Source of the DNA: Trileptium ribeirensis | Taxonomy: Eukaryota > Nematoda > Enoplea > Enoplida > Thoracostomopsidae | DNA length: 64,000 nucleotides | Assembly: GCA_030248225.1 (NCBI GenBank) | Contig: JASANE010029356.1 | Location: forward strand, 124,001 to 188,000 | Direction of reading: 5' to 3' | Shown: positions 1 through 11,236 of the stretch, one piece after another | Position numbering within the stretch: the stretch's first letter is position 1 | Layout: each line of letters begins with the position of its first letter | Translations under genes and position numbers: made by a program | Notes under the pieces: generated by a model | Database searches by the model: none | Told to the model about the DNA's origin: nothing | The model's input: only the letters and a program-made list of their open reading frames with translations

Positions 1-59
1 TTTTATTTAGTTTGAACAACACATAGTATGATAATTTCGTACTAATTCTAGGCACAAAT

Positions 60-269
60 ATCCGAGTTTGGTGACAGGACGTGCTGTCTTCCCAACTTTT
101 ATACCACTGCGTCTCGCACCACTGCTTAATGCAGTTAGTAGCACTACTGAAACTAATCCCTACTACAGGTTTACATCCAATAAATCTTGCAGATGCACCA
201 CGTTTAACGTTTAGCAAGGTCATCAGCAATTTCATAGCCTGTAAAATCGCTATGTCCGAGAATCCATGC
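60..269 (-). pseudogene. LINE RNase H domain, C-terminal part (broken)
   Basis: The minus strand reads WILGHSDFTGYEIADDLAKR, the classic end of a retrotransposon RNase H domain (W-x-P/L-GHS followed by the catalytic E-x-A-D-x-L-A). A stop follows at once, and the reading resumes in another frame with a Trp/Cys-rich tail. It is the continuation of the fragment at 653-890, from which it is separated by an inserted TIR element. It lies left of the last recognised SREBP exon, so it is probably in the next intron. What is seen is the motif; the LINE clade is not determined. Confidence 0.7.
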
Positions 270-652
270 CTGGCCTGTCCACAGTGGGGGGGTGAGGGGG
301 GACCCCCGACTTTCCAAATCCCCCCATGTTCGTGAGATTTTCCCCCATCCCGTCCCCCCCACTCGGTCGAAACCCCCCATGTTCAACTAATTCCAAAAAT
401 TTTTTTATGTCTGAAAATTTATGTTCTTTGTTTGCAAATTGTTTTTTAAACATTAATTACCACTATTTATAATGCTAAAATATTGTTTTTTAGCTTGAAA
501 GTACGTTCACAGTAGTAAAAATGCATGAAAATATGGAAATATTTTGTATTTTTAAGCAAAATTTATCCCCCCACTTTGAAATTTCCCCCGAGAATGAACA
601 TGGGGCCCCCCGAAGTCCCCCCCCCACTTTTCGGAGGGCTGTGGACAGCCAG
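270..652. mobile_element. MITE-1, complete copy (383 bp)
   Basis: Begins CTGGCCTGTCCACAG and ends with its inverse (one G/C-tract base is missing in this copy). It is flanked on both sides by CATGC (265-269 and 653-657), a 5-bp target duplication. The element is full of G and C runs and has no coding capacity. A second complete copy lies inverted at 45,924-46,307, with partial copies at 24,355 and 49,763. It is inserted in a LINE RNase H coding region, so it is younger than that LINE copy. Confidence 0.85.
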
Positions 653-890
653 CATGCTAACGTTACTTGATTATAGTTAGTAATTTATCTAGCGACAGCC
701 TACATTGCTTAACTGTATCAGACTTAATTGAGCAACTTGTACTAGCTTTAATAGCAGCCTGACTATCACTAAATAGTATAACGTTTCTTTCTACAACCTC
801 TACCCATTCGTAACACATAGTGTAACAGAGGTCGAGCGCTTGAGCGAAATTTTGCTTTCGTGAAAACTTGTATAATATCCCCCAAGCAAA
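653..890 (-). pseudogene. LINE RNase H domain, N-terminal part
   Basis: The minus strand reads VILFSDSQAAIKAS followed by a helical stretch and TVKQCRLSLDKLL. SDSQAA carries the conserved catalytic Asp of retrotransposon RNase H. The frame runs up to the MITE-1 insertion, and on its other side the sequence continues as VTLAWILGHS after a 1-nt frame change. It is a decayed fragment of a non-LTR element that once encoded RNase H. The rest of that element is not visible next to it; satellite-like DNA takes over above about 900. Confidence 0.7.
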
Positions 891-899
891 ACCTTTCGA

Positions 900-1690
900 A
901 GTAACGTAAACCCATAAAAAACTGAAAATACACGGAGTATCCGTGTTAATCTCTAGATAACCAAACTAGCGTAATAACCGTATCCAAAACCTACACATAA
1001 AACATTCTTGATACCATACTCTTTGCGCAATACATAACTAAGATACTGAAGACAGGCAATATTCTGGCATTCCCCCAAGCACAAGCCTTCGAAGTCAAAA
1101 CTAGTAACTTGCAAGCGAGCGTGGATTCATCAAGTGGTCCTTTTGTGAAATCGCCTTGGAACAGGCTTCGTGCTTGATACCACACTAAAATCTATGTGAT
1201 CCTGAATGCAATGAAAATCCTAAAATCTCTTCGAGCTTAATCCCATCACACGGAGTTTCAAGGTTGGTCTCTAGATAACAAACCCAAGGTAATAAGCGTG
1301 TCGTAAAACTTATACATAGAACATTGTTGATACGCTTTGTGCAATACATAACAAAAATACTTAAGACAGACAATATTCTGGCACTAGGGATCCATTGACC
1401 CCAAACCCAATGAGCACATCTGAAAAGGTATGAAATATTCGTGCTTGACTCTAGATAACGTATTCACCGTACCGAAAAACGAATAAATAGGCCACTTATG
1501 AAGCCCTATAAGCAATAAATAACCAAACATATGAAAACTCTCCACATTTTGGAAATCGAGTTCGTCAACCGTACAACCTTTGAAACCCTATTTCTGGCAA
1601 AAGATCGACAAACCATATTTGTGTCCTCAGCGGTCCCCAGAAAGTTGTACATTTCGATGAGCTAGCTCTGCCTGGTTTTTTCAGTGTTTC
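900..1690. repeat. Degenerate satellite-like repeat (CTAGATAAC family)
   Basis: Related segments recur here, marked by CTAGATAAC at about 953, 1273 and 1451, and by a shared run resembling GCAATACATAACTAAGATAC followed by GAAGACAGGCAATATTCTGG. The same vocabulary reappears at about 31.2-31.7, 44.95-45.45 (inverted) and 53.5-53.75 kb. The spacing is irregular (about 180-320 bp), so this is an old, diverged array and not a young tandem repeat. Short ORFs here are repeat shadows. Confidence 0.6.
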
Positions 1691-1749
1691 GATGCGAAGC
1701 CTATGTAACGAGATATAAGCTGCGAAATCCTGGTACCCGTAAGACTAAC

Positions 1750-1876
1750 CTTTTCACCAGATGCTTCGGTAAAGCACGAACACCAGGATAGCGCAGCCGG
1801 GCCTGTGCCATATCGCCAGCTAGCCAACTGACAGCACAACCAAAAACGTTAGTCCACCAAACACATGACGAGTCAG
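1750..1876 (-). CDS. SREBP: SREBP exon 14 (C-terminal regulatory domain; 3' end uncertain)
   Basis: The translation reads VWWTNVFGCAVSWLAGDMAQ and then LPKHL. It closely matches the vertebrate SREBP-2 segment with Trp-Trp-Thr, AISWLQGD and the IPKAL that follows. The acceptor is CTTTTAG at 1877-1878, and the exon begins with 2 nt, which completes the codon left open by exon 13. The donor could be GTTAGT (exon end 1750) or GTGAAA 9 nt earlier; I chose GTTAGT. The domain acts on the cytosolic side of the ER, where SREBP C-termini bind SCAP. About 300 more residues are expected in this family, so the remaining exons should lie beyond the left edge. Confidence 0.85.
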
Positions 1877-1899
1877 CTAAAAGCGTAATTATTATTGTT

Positions 1900-2320
1900 A
1901 TCGCATTGCATCCGATCCGATCCGAATTGTGCTCACATTGCATCCGATTTAACCCGACCAAAATTTATAGTTATCGCATACGTGTGCATGTAAGTACTCG
2001 CGAAAAATGACATCGTATTTCGAGCGAGCGAGTAGTTTCGAGCGAGCCGCGAGCGAGTGGCTCGCTCGAGATTTCGAAACTATTTAAATTAACAGTAAAT
2101 TCTATATTTAGAACAAAATTATTTCGAGCGAGTTGCGAGCGAGCGACAGTCATTTTTGGCGGGTACTGTGTATGTGTATGTATTTTTGCACTACTTCATA
2201 CGATTCAGATCCGAAAAATTGTGCATGCTATTTCGGATCGAATCGGATCGGATGTAGCGTGCACACTCTACATTAAATACAGATGCAATTCGAATCGAAC
2301 GCAATGTGAACACGCCACAA
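1900..2320. repeat. Compound inverted repeat rich in ATCCGATCCG
   Basis: The left side holds GCATTGCATCCGATCCGATC and GTGCTCACATTGCATCCGAT. The right side (2,220-2,317) holds imperfect inverse copies: GGATCGAATCGGATCGGATG and a later AATGTGAACACGCC. Between them sits the smaller palindromic element at 1,994-2,166. The most likely reading is a TIR element carrying a second, nested one. It lies directly upstream of exon 14 in the intron. Confidence 0.5.
1994..2166. mobile_element. MITE-3 (GTACTCGCC family), copy
   Basis: Starts GTACTCGCGAAAAATGAC and ends with its near-inverse GTCATTTTTGGCGGGTAC. Inside are further mirrored runs of GAGCGAGC. Copies of the same ends occur at about 13.65, 24.2, 47.93, 53.0, 54.7 and 62.3 kb, with single ends at 10.97-10.99 and 26.88-26.90 kb. 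Consensus outer end: TACAGTNCNNGCCAAAAATG. The TACAGT ends resemble Tc1/mariner-type elements with TA targets; this is inference. No coding capacity. Confidence 0.7.
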
Positions 2321-3012
2321 TACATTACTCAACCACCACACTTTGCATTCATTCCACATTAGCTCAAGGCGAAGCATACAAATTTATGCTACATTAAACT
2401 ATCACATTAACCGAAATATTAAAATCAAACTTACTGTCTTTGCTAATAATCGCTCAAGCATGATAGGAACCGTAAAAGTAGACATAATCAAGACGAAATT
2501 TGAATGAAATACACCATTCTGGTATATAATACTGCGCTTCCTAATCCTGTGCTATTGCACGCACACTTTGAATGTCATTTTTACGATACAACTACATACT
2601 AAGTGTAAATAACGACCGTTCGAATGTATTAATTTTCGAACATGAATGTTCGACATGAGACATATTACAGCTAGGTTAGGAGAATTTCATTAAATCCACT
2701 CTCGTGCGACACCTGATCTATCACATAATCGTATCGCATTCCAACTGCGCCAGTGTCCCACGGAAGTTTTTGTTGTTGAAAGCTAGCTACCAATGATCGC
2801 CCCAACTACCGAACACCGCTGATGTATGATTTTAGGTAAAGGTACTTAGGACTGAATATGGTTCATAATGGGGGTCCTGGTCCCGCAATAGCCATGAATT
2901 ATGTGATAAATTTTACAATAATGATTTGTACAACCTGCGATTGAATAGCGTCGATCCATTTACTTCGCACGAAATAACAATAAAACTATGGTTAAATTAT
3001 AATACGATTTAC

Positions 3013-3131
3013 CTGACTCAAAGCCACGAAATGGAGTAGTGCTTGATGTTGTACCGTTAACCTTAAGTCCATTATTCGAAATTTCGTTGAGCGTAAACAA
3101 GAGTTCCTGAATTTTCACATAATCGTAACCG
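3013..3131 (-). CDS. SREBP: SREBP exon 13
   Basis: Acceptor TTTGTATTTCCAG, donor GTAAAT. It opens with 1 nt and closes with 1 nt, as exons 12 and 14 require. The open frame reads GYDYVKIQELLFTLNEIS followed by a Ser/Thr-rich linker. In SREBPs this position holds a helix resembling ALEYLKLLHSFVDS and a Ser-rich loop before the Trp-Trp segment. Similarity is modest, so the call rests mainly on frame, splice sites and order. A short minisatellite starts 47 bp upstream of its acceptor. Confidence 0.75.
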
Positions 3132-3177
3132 CTGGAAATACAAAAGTATTCATTAAAGATTGTAGTTGGTTTCTATG

Positions 3178-3460
3178 TCGAAAATACTCTAATTTCATTC
3201 CTGTAAAGAAAACACTCTAATTTCAATCCGGTAAAGAAAACACTCTAATTTCAAATCTCATAAAGAAAACACTTTAATTTTAAATCCCGTAAAGAAAAGA
3301 CTCTAATTTCAAATCCCGAGAAAACATTCTTATTTCAAATCCCGAGAAAACATTCTTATTTCAAATCCCGTAAAAAATACTCTAAAATCAAGTCCCGTAA
3401 ACAAAACAGTCTAATTTCAAAACCTGTAAAGAAAACACTCTAATTTCAAGCCCTTGCGGA
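3178..3460. repeat. Degenerate ~28-bp minisatellite
   Basis: About ten imperfect copies of a unit resembling GAAAACACTCTAATTTCAAA followed by TCCCGTAAA. Some copies lack the last three bases. The array lies in the intron just upstream of SREBP exon 13. Confidence 0.85.
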
Positions 3461-3469
3461 AAATATATA

Positions 3470-6145
3470 AAAAAACTAGACGCTGAGACTATCATCATCA
3501 GCTATAAGCAATATACAAATTTGAGACACCTCACTACACTAATTGCCTTGCTGCAGACAATATATAGCAACGAAATACGTTGATATTGGCCAGGATATTA
3601 GGTTATTCTGCAACTCACTGAAACGAAATCCATACCAATAAGTGCATACATAGAGTGATAAGACTAGCAGGAATTTCGTCATATGAATCGGGACATTCCG
3701 ACCTGTTATGCTTGTTCATTATTAGGTAGAAGTGACTTGTAATAATTTTTGTCACATCCGTGACAGATTGTTTTCACTTTTGTCAAACTGTGCATGGTGT
3801 GCAATTTCATAGCACTGCTCGACTGCCTTCATAAGATCTGCCTAACAATTTTTGCTGGAGTTCGCACACTGGCGCATGGTAAACGCCTCGGATGCGTTCC
3901 ACATAAAGCTAAATATATACAATTTACGTACCTCGCGTGGTATCAAGTTTACAAGGTTCCAAAAGAAATTGCAGCATAAATTATATCAATATTTTAAGCG
4001 TTTCGTATGAGAGCAATTTGATTCATATATAGGATAAATTTATAATAGATTCAAATAAAAATTCAAGCATGTTTACAGTGATCATAGGATGTAGCAAATA
4101 TTTGAAGTTGAAATTTTGAAGTCTATGGATGTGCTGCCGGTTATGTACATGTCACTGGGTTTGTTATGTAAAGCAGTCGCTTGAGTAACTCTACCAATCT
4201 GACATTATGTTTCCAATTTTTATCATTATAAGAATCTAAACAAACATTCTGCACTCCAGACTATAATATAGCATGTACAAACATAGGGAATCAGATATTA
4301 TTGAAAACATATAAAATTAAATATCCTCTCATGAAATTTATTCAGTCTGTTATGTCGTATCATGAAATCATTAATATCGCTTGCCAAATTCGCAATACAT
4401 TTCACGAACTAGAGTTACCTGCAAATTACGACAGCAGATGTGGTCATGTTTTTTTGGTAATTACGGTAAATGTTTTCGCAAAAATTATCAACCACCAACA
4501 TTGTTGAAGTCGAACTGATATCGAACACTTACTTTTAGCCATTCCATATTCTGTAACAGTAACGCAAATACGAATTTCTAAGGTGGGCTACTCTAGCATG
4601 TAACTGCTCTGACATCCTTCTTTAAAGAAAACAAATATTTGACCTTAAAATTAAGATTCCTACACGGGTGTGCTTTCAAACAGTACAGCTTATTAGTTAC
4701 GTTCTATCAACCGAGGATACGAAATAACAATAATTATTAGAATGATACAACAGTGAAAAAAACGCTAGTCTTTATATCTATGTTGGCGCTTCAATGCATT
4801 GGACGAATCAAAGTGTTTCAAATTATTTTGCACTGCACATTATTGTTTAGCCCTAACAGAACAAAACTTGCTAAAATATTACACTATGATGGCTAGTGAT
4901 ATTTTACAATAATTATTGTATGTAGATTTATGTTTAGCATTATTTTTGCACATCGTACTTATCGATGCAGCAAAAGACTTAAACTCCACTAACTTGGAAC
5001 TAACTTTGAACTGGACAAGGTTAGATTAGGCAACCAGTTTGAATGAAAGAAATCAATTCGCTTAATCTATAGCCAACTGTGTATGCGGACACCAGAATAC
5101 TACTGAAACTGAAGAAACGAACGTTTGACATAGATTGAGCGAAAATTTTACCAATTCGAATAATGAGTTCGTAGGTAAAAAATGACAGCAGATAAAAGTC
5201 GGATCTTCACTGAAAACTGCTTACCTAATGTGCCACGAAAGTTGTTTTGCCAACTTATTATATTTACGGTTCCCTTTGATCTAGTTTGAAAATTTTGGTG
5301 ATTTTAGGTAAAATATATCAGTTAATGAACATAAAAGCAATATTAATCAAATTTTAGCTCATATCGACCCTTTTTATCTGCTTATTCCTCGCGTGGGATG
5401 ACAAAAATAAGATACACTCAACACTATGATTATCACATTTCTCCTCAGTCTCCTAAAATAAGATATTGCAGTCATATCTACATCAAGCTACGACAAATGC
5501 GTTTTAAAATTGAAAGTCAGCAAGACCCAGCCAAAGTACAGGCAGAAATTGAAGTAATTTCCCCCGGCTTCGAAATCTAAAAATCTTCGAAATGGACTGT
5601 TTTTAACGAATCAATTTTTTATGTCAAATGATTTCAATCTTAGTGAATCAAAAAATTGCCAGGAGGTATTGAACAAAGAGAAGTCCAATATCCTGATAGG
5701 GGACATGAAACGAAACATCCAGTTTTTGAAAGCCGAGTTAATAATGATAGACCCCCCACTGTCCGAATTTGGAGTCGCATGTATCGCTACGGTCTGCCAA
5801 ACATTTAAAGAAACTTAAGTAAGTTGTTAATAGTTGCGACTACTAACATTATGTCTAAGTCAAGCGACGATTTCTATGCGCAACCTATCAGCATCCTCCA
5901 AATTATTGAAAAAGTCAAAACTAGCTACCAGATTATTACAACTCCTGACAGGGCAAAACTCATTCTCTAGCGTTATTTTGGCTCCATAAAAGTTACATTA
6001 TTTTGCAAACTAAGATAGGTGAGCAATATTGCCGCTTAACTTGCTTTTGCAATAAGGTGTCGAAATTATCAGTCAAAATTTAGTCTTAAACCGCATTCCT
6101 TTAAATGTCTAAAAACAAGTACACAATCAATGATAAAATCCTTAC
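3470..6145. other. SREBP intron 12, no recognised feature
   Basis: AT-rich intron sequence between exons 12 and 13. Short open frames on both strands show no family resemblance. A segment at about 5,620-5,820 is open on both strands, and I could not link it to any protein or to usable splice sites in phase. I see no RNA gene. Confidence 0.5.
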
Positions 6146-6278
6146 TTGACTTTAATCGAGTTCATTATGTGAAATGCATGGACCTCTTTGTTTCTTGGCG
6201 CTGGACGCAACAAAATACCAATCAGTTTGTTAAGTAAAAACTGCTTGAAATTATCGTTGAGCGTTATTATTGGATTGG
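6146..6278 (-). CDS. SREBP: SREBP exon 12
   Basis: Acceptor TTTGTGTATTCCAG, donor GTAAGG. The exon starts with 2 nt and ends with 2 nt, fitting exons 11 and 13. The translation NPIITLNDNFKQFLLNKLIG aligns with the conserved SREBP segment NP-x2-PxAQVxxxFxxxLLERA. It belongs to the cytosolic C-terminal regulatory domain. The intron that follows is about 3 kb. Confidence 0.85.
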
Positions 6279-7391
6279 CTGGAATACACAAAATGATCGA
6301 GCTTACGATTAGGGTTCTATACATAATGTATTGTAGTCTTTAGTATGTATGTCTTTGATCTTTGCAACAAAAACTTATTCAATTTTTAATCTAGCCGACA
6401 TCCTGACGTTAGTTATAACAATTTATAAATATGTATTCTATAAAAATATTGTTTTCTCGAATTTACAGTATTTTACAATAAATCGCACATAAAAATTTAA
6501 AAGAAGCTTTAACCTACCCGGAACGCTGGTCCCTTGCAAAATTTAACTTACTTCTAATGTCTAAGTTATCTGCTAATTATTGAAATAACATTGTTCTGTA
6601 AAAATTCAATACGTAATGAATAACGGATAATGCTTTAGTTTTTTTAGTTTAATTTAATAATTTCCATTTGACAAAAAAACGAGGAGACCACATGGCACGG
6701 TTTTTTCCCCATTTTTTGCGTAATTTACGCGTTTTTGAGGACCTGTTTCGCATTTTTAACCAAGCTTTGCGTAATTTTAGCCTTTTATTTCTATAACCGG
6801 ACAAACTCAGCAGCTTACATTATGCACCGGATATTTTCCGTACAATATTCCTCATGATTCCCAATGCACAACAGCATCTGCTACAATGACAATATGCATT
6901 AATAGCAGCATAAACAGTTTGTCTTTCAAGAATCCGTATAACTTATACGTTCTGGAAAGATAGAAACAGTTACATGCTGACATTAATACATCTCTGTATA
7001 TGTAATGTATGCATATAAATATTTTTGATTTTCTTCTTATGATAAAAATTAAACTTTTTGGTACACCGTTGCACATGAAAAAAACAGATTTGCCTAATTT
7101 TCGCTATTCGGAACTTGAAAAAAACTCTGCCACATGATACCATCGGTGACTTTAAATGCACAAATTAACACTAACATTATATTAACAATCACTAATTTCG
7201 TTGTATTTAAACAAAATCATACAACTTTTCAGTAGGAATTTTAAAATATTGGCAAGACATTATCGATACTGCAAGCCCCCTGCAAACTGAAGGGTCAAGT
7301 GAATCACGCGAAAGTAATCAATAATTCCTGAGAAAAATAAACTCACTATTATAGTAACATTTTCCAGCCATCTGAGTTTAATATGCGTCAT
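6279..7391. other. Intron 11, left part, no recognised feature
   Basis: AT-rich intron sequence. A run around 6,675-6,800 repeats TTTTTTGCGTAATTTACGCG-like words but shows no clear element ends. Confidence 0.4.
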
Positions 7392-7590
7392 ACCAAGAGT
7401 GCATTAGGGAAGAGTATGACACTTCCCCGCACTCACATATAAACCCGTGTTCCATGTCACGGGCGTTTTCGGCCTGACCCCCCCCCAGTTTCTGGGGGGG
7501 GGGGTCAGGCCGAAAACGCCCGTAACATGGAACACGGGTTTATATGTGAGTGCAGGGAAGTGGCATACTCTTCCCTAATGCACTCTTGGT
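7392..7590. mobile_element. Near-perfect hairpin element (about 199 bp)
   Basis: Two arms of about 92 nt are almost exact inverse copies: ACCAAGAGTGCATTAGGGAA at one end and its inverse at the other. They meet at a C-run/G-run centre with a loop around TTTCT. The arms include CGTTTTCGGCCTGACC. Flanks suggest a 3-bp CAT duplication. No coding capacity. The near identity suggests a young insertion or arm conversion. Confidence 0.8.
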
Positions 7591-8014
7591 CATACCAATC
7601 TTTTGCACCTCTATTTAAATGACATGTGTTGTTTTTTATTGAATTTTGCCCGTAGTGAGTTAAACGTGCGAAGCGAAGAATTCTTACTAGTGGAACAGTG
7701 ATGAAATTTGCCAATGTGTGTTACTGGAGTTTTAGGGTGGCATGCACAGCCCAACTTTGGTTAAACGGATTGATTCGTGCGCTAGCTCATCTGAAGGCTT
7801 GAAATCTCTATTTGTGCAATCAGATGAGTACACAGCCCGATTCTAGCAGCTTCCACAGGCAGGCCGAACATGTTCGAACGCGCCCGAAAACTCGCGTTAT
7901 ATTATTGCTTATCTACAACCGCTGTGGATGTCCTAACCAAACATTCAGCTCATTTTGTATAGGAAATTATCCCCTAGAACACTTTGCTATACGGATATTT
8001 TAAGGAAGCATGAT

Positions 8015-8400
8015 CTGGGCTCTCCAAATTGGGGCTCTCGCATTTTTGGATTCCCCCTGGTTCAGAACAGGTGCCCCCCGGTTCATGCTCCCTTGCAAAA
8101 TTTTGGGCTCCCCCAGTTCACCACCTCTTCGAAACTTTTTTGTTTCCAATCGATCCAAAGTAAATAAAATTTGTACTAAAATTCCGTTTTAAGCCAAAAA
8201 TTTCGCGAATTTTGTCAAAATTTGCTTCAAAATCGGTTTTTCTCTCCATCAAAACCATTTTGGCTGTGTTTATGACACGATTTTTAACCATTTTTCTTTT
8301 GGAAAAATGCCCCATGGCAAAATCGGGCGCCACCCGGTTCGGAACCAGAGGGCCCCTGGTTCATGCCCCTGGCAAAATTTTCAAAGAATGGAGAGCCCAG
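8015..8400. mobile_element. MITE-2, complete copy (386 bp)
   Basis: Begins CTGGGCTCTCCAAATT and ends GGAGAGCCCAG, an 11-bp TIR. Inside are paired GGTTC-AGAACAGGTGCCCCC and GCAAAATTTT boxes, also mirrored. Another full copy is at 25,767-26,165, a diverged inverted one at 26,988-27,366 and a deleted one at about 46,625-46,985. Non-coding; the short open frames inside are repeat shadows. Confidence 0.8.
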
Positions 8401-8932
8401 AGGATTAGTCTCAAATTTGTAAATGTACACATGAGACCCAAAATGCACGAAAGAGCAATGTTGTATGCGTAAAAATTGCGGATATATAGATGTTATTGCT
8501 CTCATTTTGTAAAGCAATCTATTATCTTAATAGATCATGGTGTGTTGCCAGTTTCCCTATTCATACTACAGAGTTAGCTCAAAACAGGTTTTTCAATGGG
8601 CGCAAGGAAACTAAAATACAAAAAATACGAAAACGGCAATATCTCCTAAACCGCTGGAATTTTATAAAGCAATTTTATCCTGCATAATGTACTTGCCCAA
8701 TGTAAGTCCCCAAATACGCAACAAGCGGGTATACCTGCAGCCTCAGCTATTCAAGCAACATCAGTGCATTGGGTTCATTTTGTAAGTTGATACTCAATGT
8801 AGCTGTGCATATTCAACACTCAGAATTCACCACAATGGCTATAAGACAGCCTATTATTATAATAGCTGCTAAATGAAAATAAACAGTAACAAAAATGGTA
8901 TAAATAACATCATCCAAAAATGACAAATTTAC

Positions 8933-9122
8933 TCGATATACAAGTTTGGGTGAAAATTTGCGACCCCGTTGGACAACCGTTGCACTCCGTTGACAAAGGA
9001 TTTTTGACTGAAGCGAAAAATTCATTTCCTATAGGCTGCAGTGTCCATGCTAGCCGTGCTCGTAGCACCGATACGGATGAAGACTTTTTACAAATTCGCT
9101 CAAATTGATGCATAAAATATCG
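8933..9122 (-). CDS. SREBP: SREBP exon 11
   Basis: Acceptor TTTATTTGTTTTTTCAG, donor GTAAAT; phase 0 in and 1 nt out. The translation includes RARLAWTLQPIGNEFFASV, a clear match to the SREBP motif (L-x-W-LCHPLG-x-x-FF), preceded by a helix with ERICKKSSSVSV, where vertebrates have SARQACLAQSGSV. Part of the C-terminal regulatory domain. Confidence 0.92.
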
Positions 9123-10592
9123 CTGAAAAAACAAATAAATACAGTCAATTCATTTTATCTAAAAGTTGAACTTTAGGCTATAATCAAGCGTTCTATAATC
9201 GTTGTAGAAACGACAGATACTGTACCGATTTCCATTTTGATTATTCGCTTTTATCACAATCTATTGGCTGCAGTCACGGACAAAAATAAGTGTACACCAA
9301 AAGCAGCACGTTTATAAATTAACTCTACGACGTTCGTTTCTGTTTACGTTCGGGCAAGTTTTGCGTTTGTTTTTTATGCATTCATTTTGTGCGCGGCTGT
9401 GTACTTCGTCAACAAAAAATTGCCCCAATTGCTTTAAAAATTGTACCGTTAATTTGTATATATTAAGACTAATATTGAGTTCCGCAACGATCTTGTAATG
9501 TTATTCAATCGAATTTTGCTGAATTGAAGACAGGGTTTCTGCTGATTTTTTGCCGATTTCTCCGATCATTGAACATAGCCACTCGTCTATTCGACAGATT
9601 CGCACAAATTGTACAATAGTTATAAAACATGAAAACTCTTTCTGACCTTAAGCTTACAAATGTGGAACAACTACACAGTACCACTTTTAATTTACGCCAA
9701 AAGCATGGAGCTCGTGCCACTCTAAAATTTACGGCTTCCACAAATAAGAGGAGGACTATGTAATTCATCGATCACCAGCCCAGGTTCCCCAGTTCGCGTA
9801 CGCCGTGCAAATTCTGGCATGCTCCAGGTCTTGCATCTAGGAAGCGCTGCCATAAATTTGCGAAATGCTTCCATTGGCCGACACAAATACGATTTTTCTT
9901 GTTTTAACCATAAAATTGCTAGACTTTCCCGTCCGGAGAAAAAAATTGCGTCAGTTTTCCCTCACTAGACATCTATTTATTGTGGTCGCTAGATTACATA
10001 TTTTACACTTTCTGGCAGATACAAAATTTATGGCAACCGCGGATGAACAGTGGGTATCGTCCCTAAGTATGTTGAATTTCCTTAATTTACGAATTGGGGG
10101 AACACCCAGCTTATGCTCCAGGTTAATTTGGCTTGTTTGTTGAAGCCAGACAATACGAAACGTGAAGGAAGTACAAACAGAAAATTAAAATTCTTAAATA
10201 TTATGCTCCTATTTAAAGCAATACGTACGTCAGCACCTTTGTTGGGCTCAGCAGCTCAATGTACCGAATTTAGGCCGTATTTTGCAGTTTTATTATTATA
10301 AGCTACGGAAATAACTTATTCATGTAAGCTAGGCAAATAACATTATAGAGCGCCACACCGAAAGCATCTTAACTCCAAGGAAAATTTTCCTATTAATTTA
10401 TTAGTTGCAAAAATTGTGCTACCATGCATTTCCAATGGTAACAGAGCTAAGTTACTAGCAAAGCGATTTGGAAACTGAGCAATAAAAGTTGCTTAGAAAA
10501 ACCGCTATATCAAAGAATAATGAAGTTCTGACACAAAAGTCAAAATTGGATATCACCACAAGTCCAATAAAAAATTCGAAATCTGCCGATGA
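9123..10592. other. Intron 10, right-of-exon-11 part
   Basis: Mostly AT-rich non-coding sequence. At about 9,271 there is a single end, CAGTCACGGACAAAAATAAG, of the small Tc1-like element seen complete at 25,500-25,693. Short open frames on both strands resemble nothing I know. Confidence 0.45.
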
Positions 10593-11025
10593 TTGTCACT
10601 TTACAACAGAGAAAATGAGTTTTTGCACGGCTCAAAGTGTTTAGTACAAGAAACTCAGATCATTTCGTTTGCTCTGTTTCAAATTAAAAAACCGCTAATT
10701 TATGAAGTGACGATTCTTGTGCTCCGCATCAAACAGAAAATTGACGAATGCCACGATTTCCACACTGCTTGTGTACCCTATAAAGATGGGTGCCTCAATC
10801 GGCCTGATATCTGGCAACAGTTTGATCTGCCATATCATTGACAAGTATTTGCTTGATATTATTACTCATTGTGCTTCGGTAATCAGCCAGAATCCTCACC
10901 GATACTCTTCCATGTTCTTTAATTGCTCTCTGAATATTCATGAGATGCTCGGACGTTTGTTCGAAATAAAGCAGTCATTTTTGGCACGTACTGTAGTTGT
11001 GCAACACATACAGATTTGGATTTGA
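10593..11025 (+). pseudogene. Possible LTR-type reverse transcriptase fossil (weak)
   Basis: Two overlapping frames each give pieces that resemble Gypsy-type reverse transcriptase. One has DGCLNRPDIWQQFDLPYH, where the family has a D-D-C-L-D-R ... FSSLDLRSGY block. The other has NIHEMLGRLFEIK, where the family has EEHxxHLRxVFE. The central YLDD motif is not visible. The 3' end carries a MITE-3-type terminus at 10,970-10,993. It could be chance similarity. Confidence 0.25.
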
Positions 11026-11236
11026 TAGAAAGTTTTAACGTAACGACATCATTTTAATGTATAGTTGCCACAGAGTTTGCAACTATTTGAAGTATGAATC
11101 ATGTCGCAGGTGAACATTCATAATTTCGGCTCAACCTTAATACAAAATTCTTCCAAGTAGCACAAGTTCACACTTTATAGTGCTCTGAAATCCTTAAGCT
11201 CGGCCAAATTTATATATACCATTTTTCCACAACAAA

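Noticed and set aside
2010..2160. GAGCGAGC clusters as CpG-rich regulatory sites
   Set aside because: The same words occur as the inverted ends and interiors of MITE-3 copies, which explains them.
3178..3460. Regular 28-bp repeats as a CRISPR-like array
   Set aside because: Units are contiguous without unique spacers, and the DNA is an animal intron; it is a minisatellite. The same holds for 57,501-57,935.
5220..5290. Minus-strand segment with acceptor-like AAACTAG and donor GTAAGC as a further SREBP exon
   Set aside because: Its peptide does not resemble the family, and exon 12 to exon 13 joins correctly without it.
5621..5818. Plus-strand 65-codon ORF, and the open minus-strand frame opposite it, as an SREBP exon
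   Set aside because: No family similarity and no acceptor/donor pair with the phase needed between exons 12 and 13, which already join in frame.
8118..8517. Overlapping ORFs on both strands
   Set aside because: They mostly lie in or across MITE-2 and recur in its other copies; repeat shadows.
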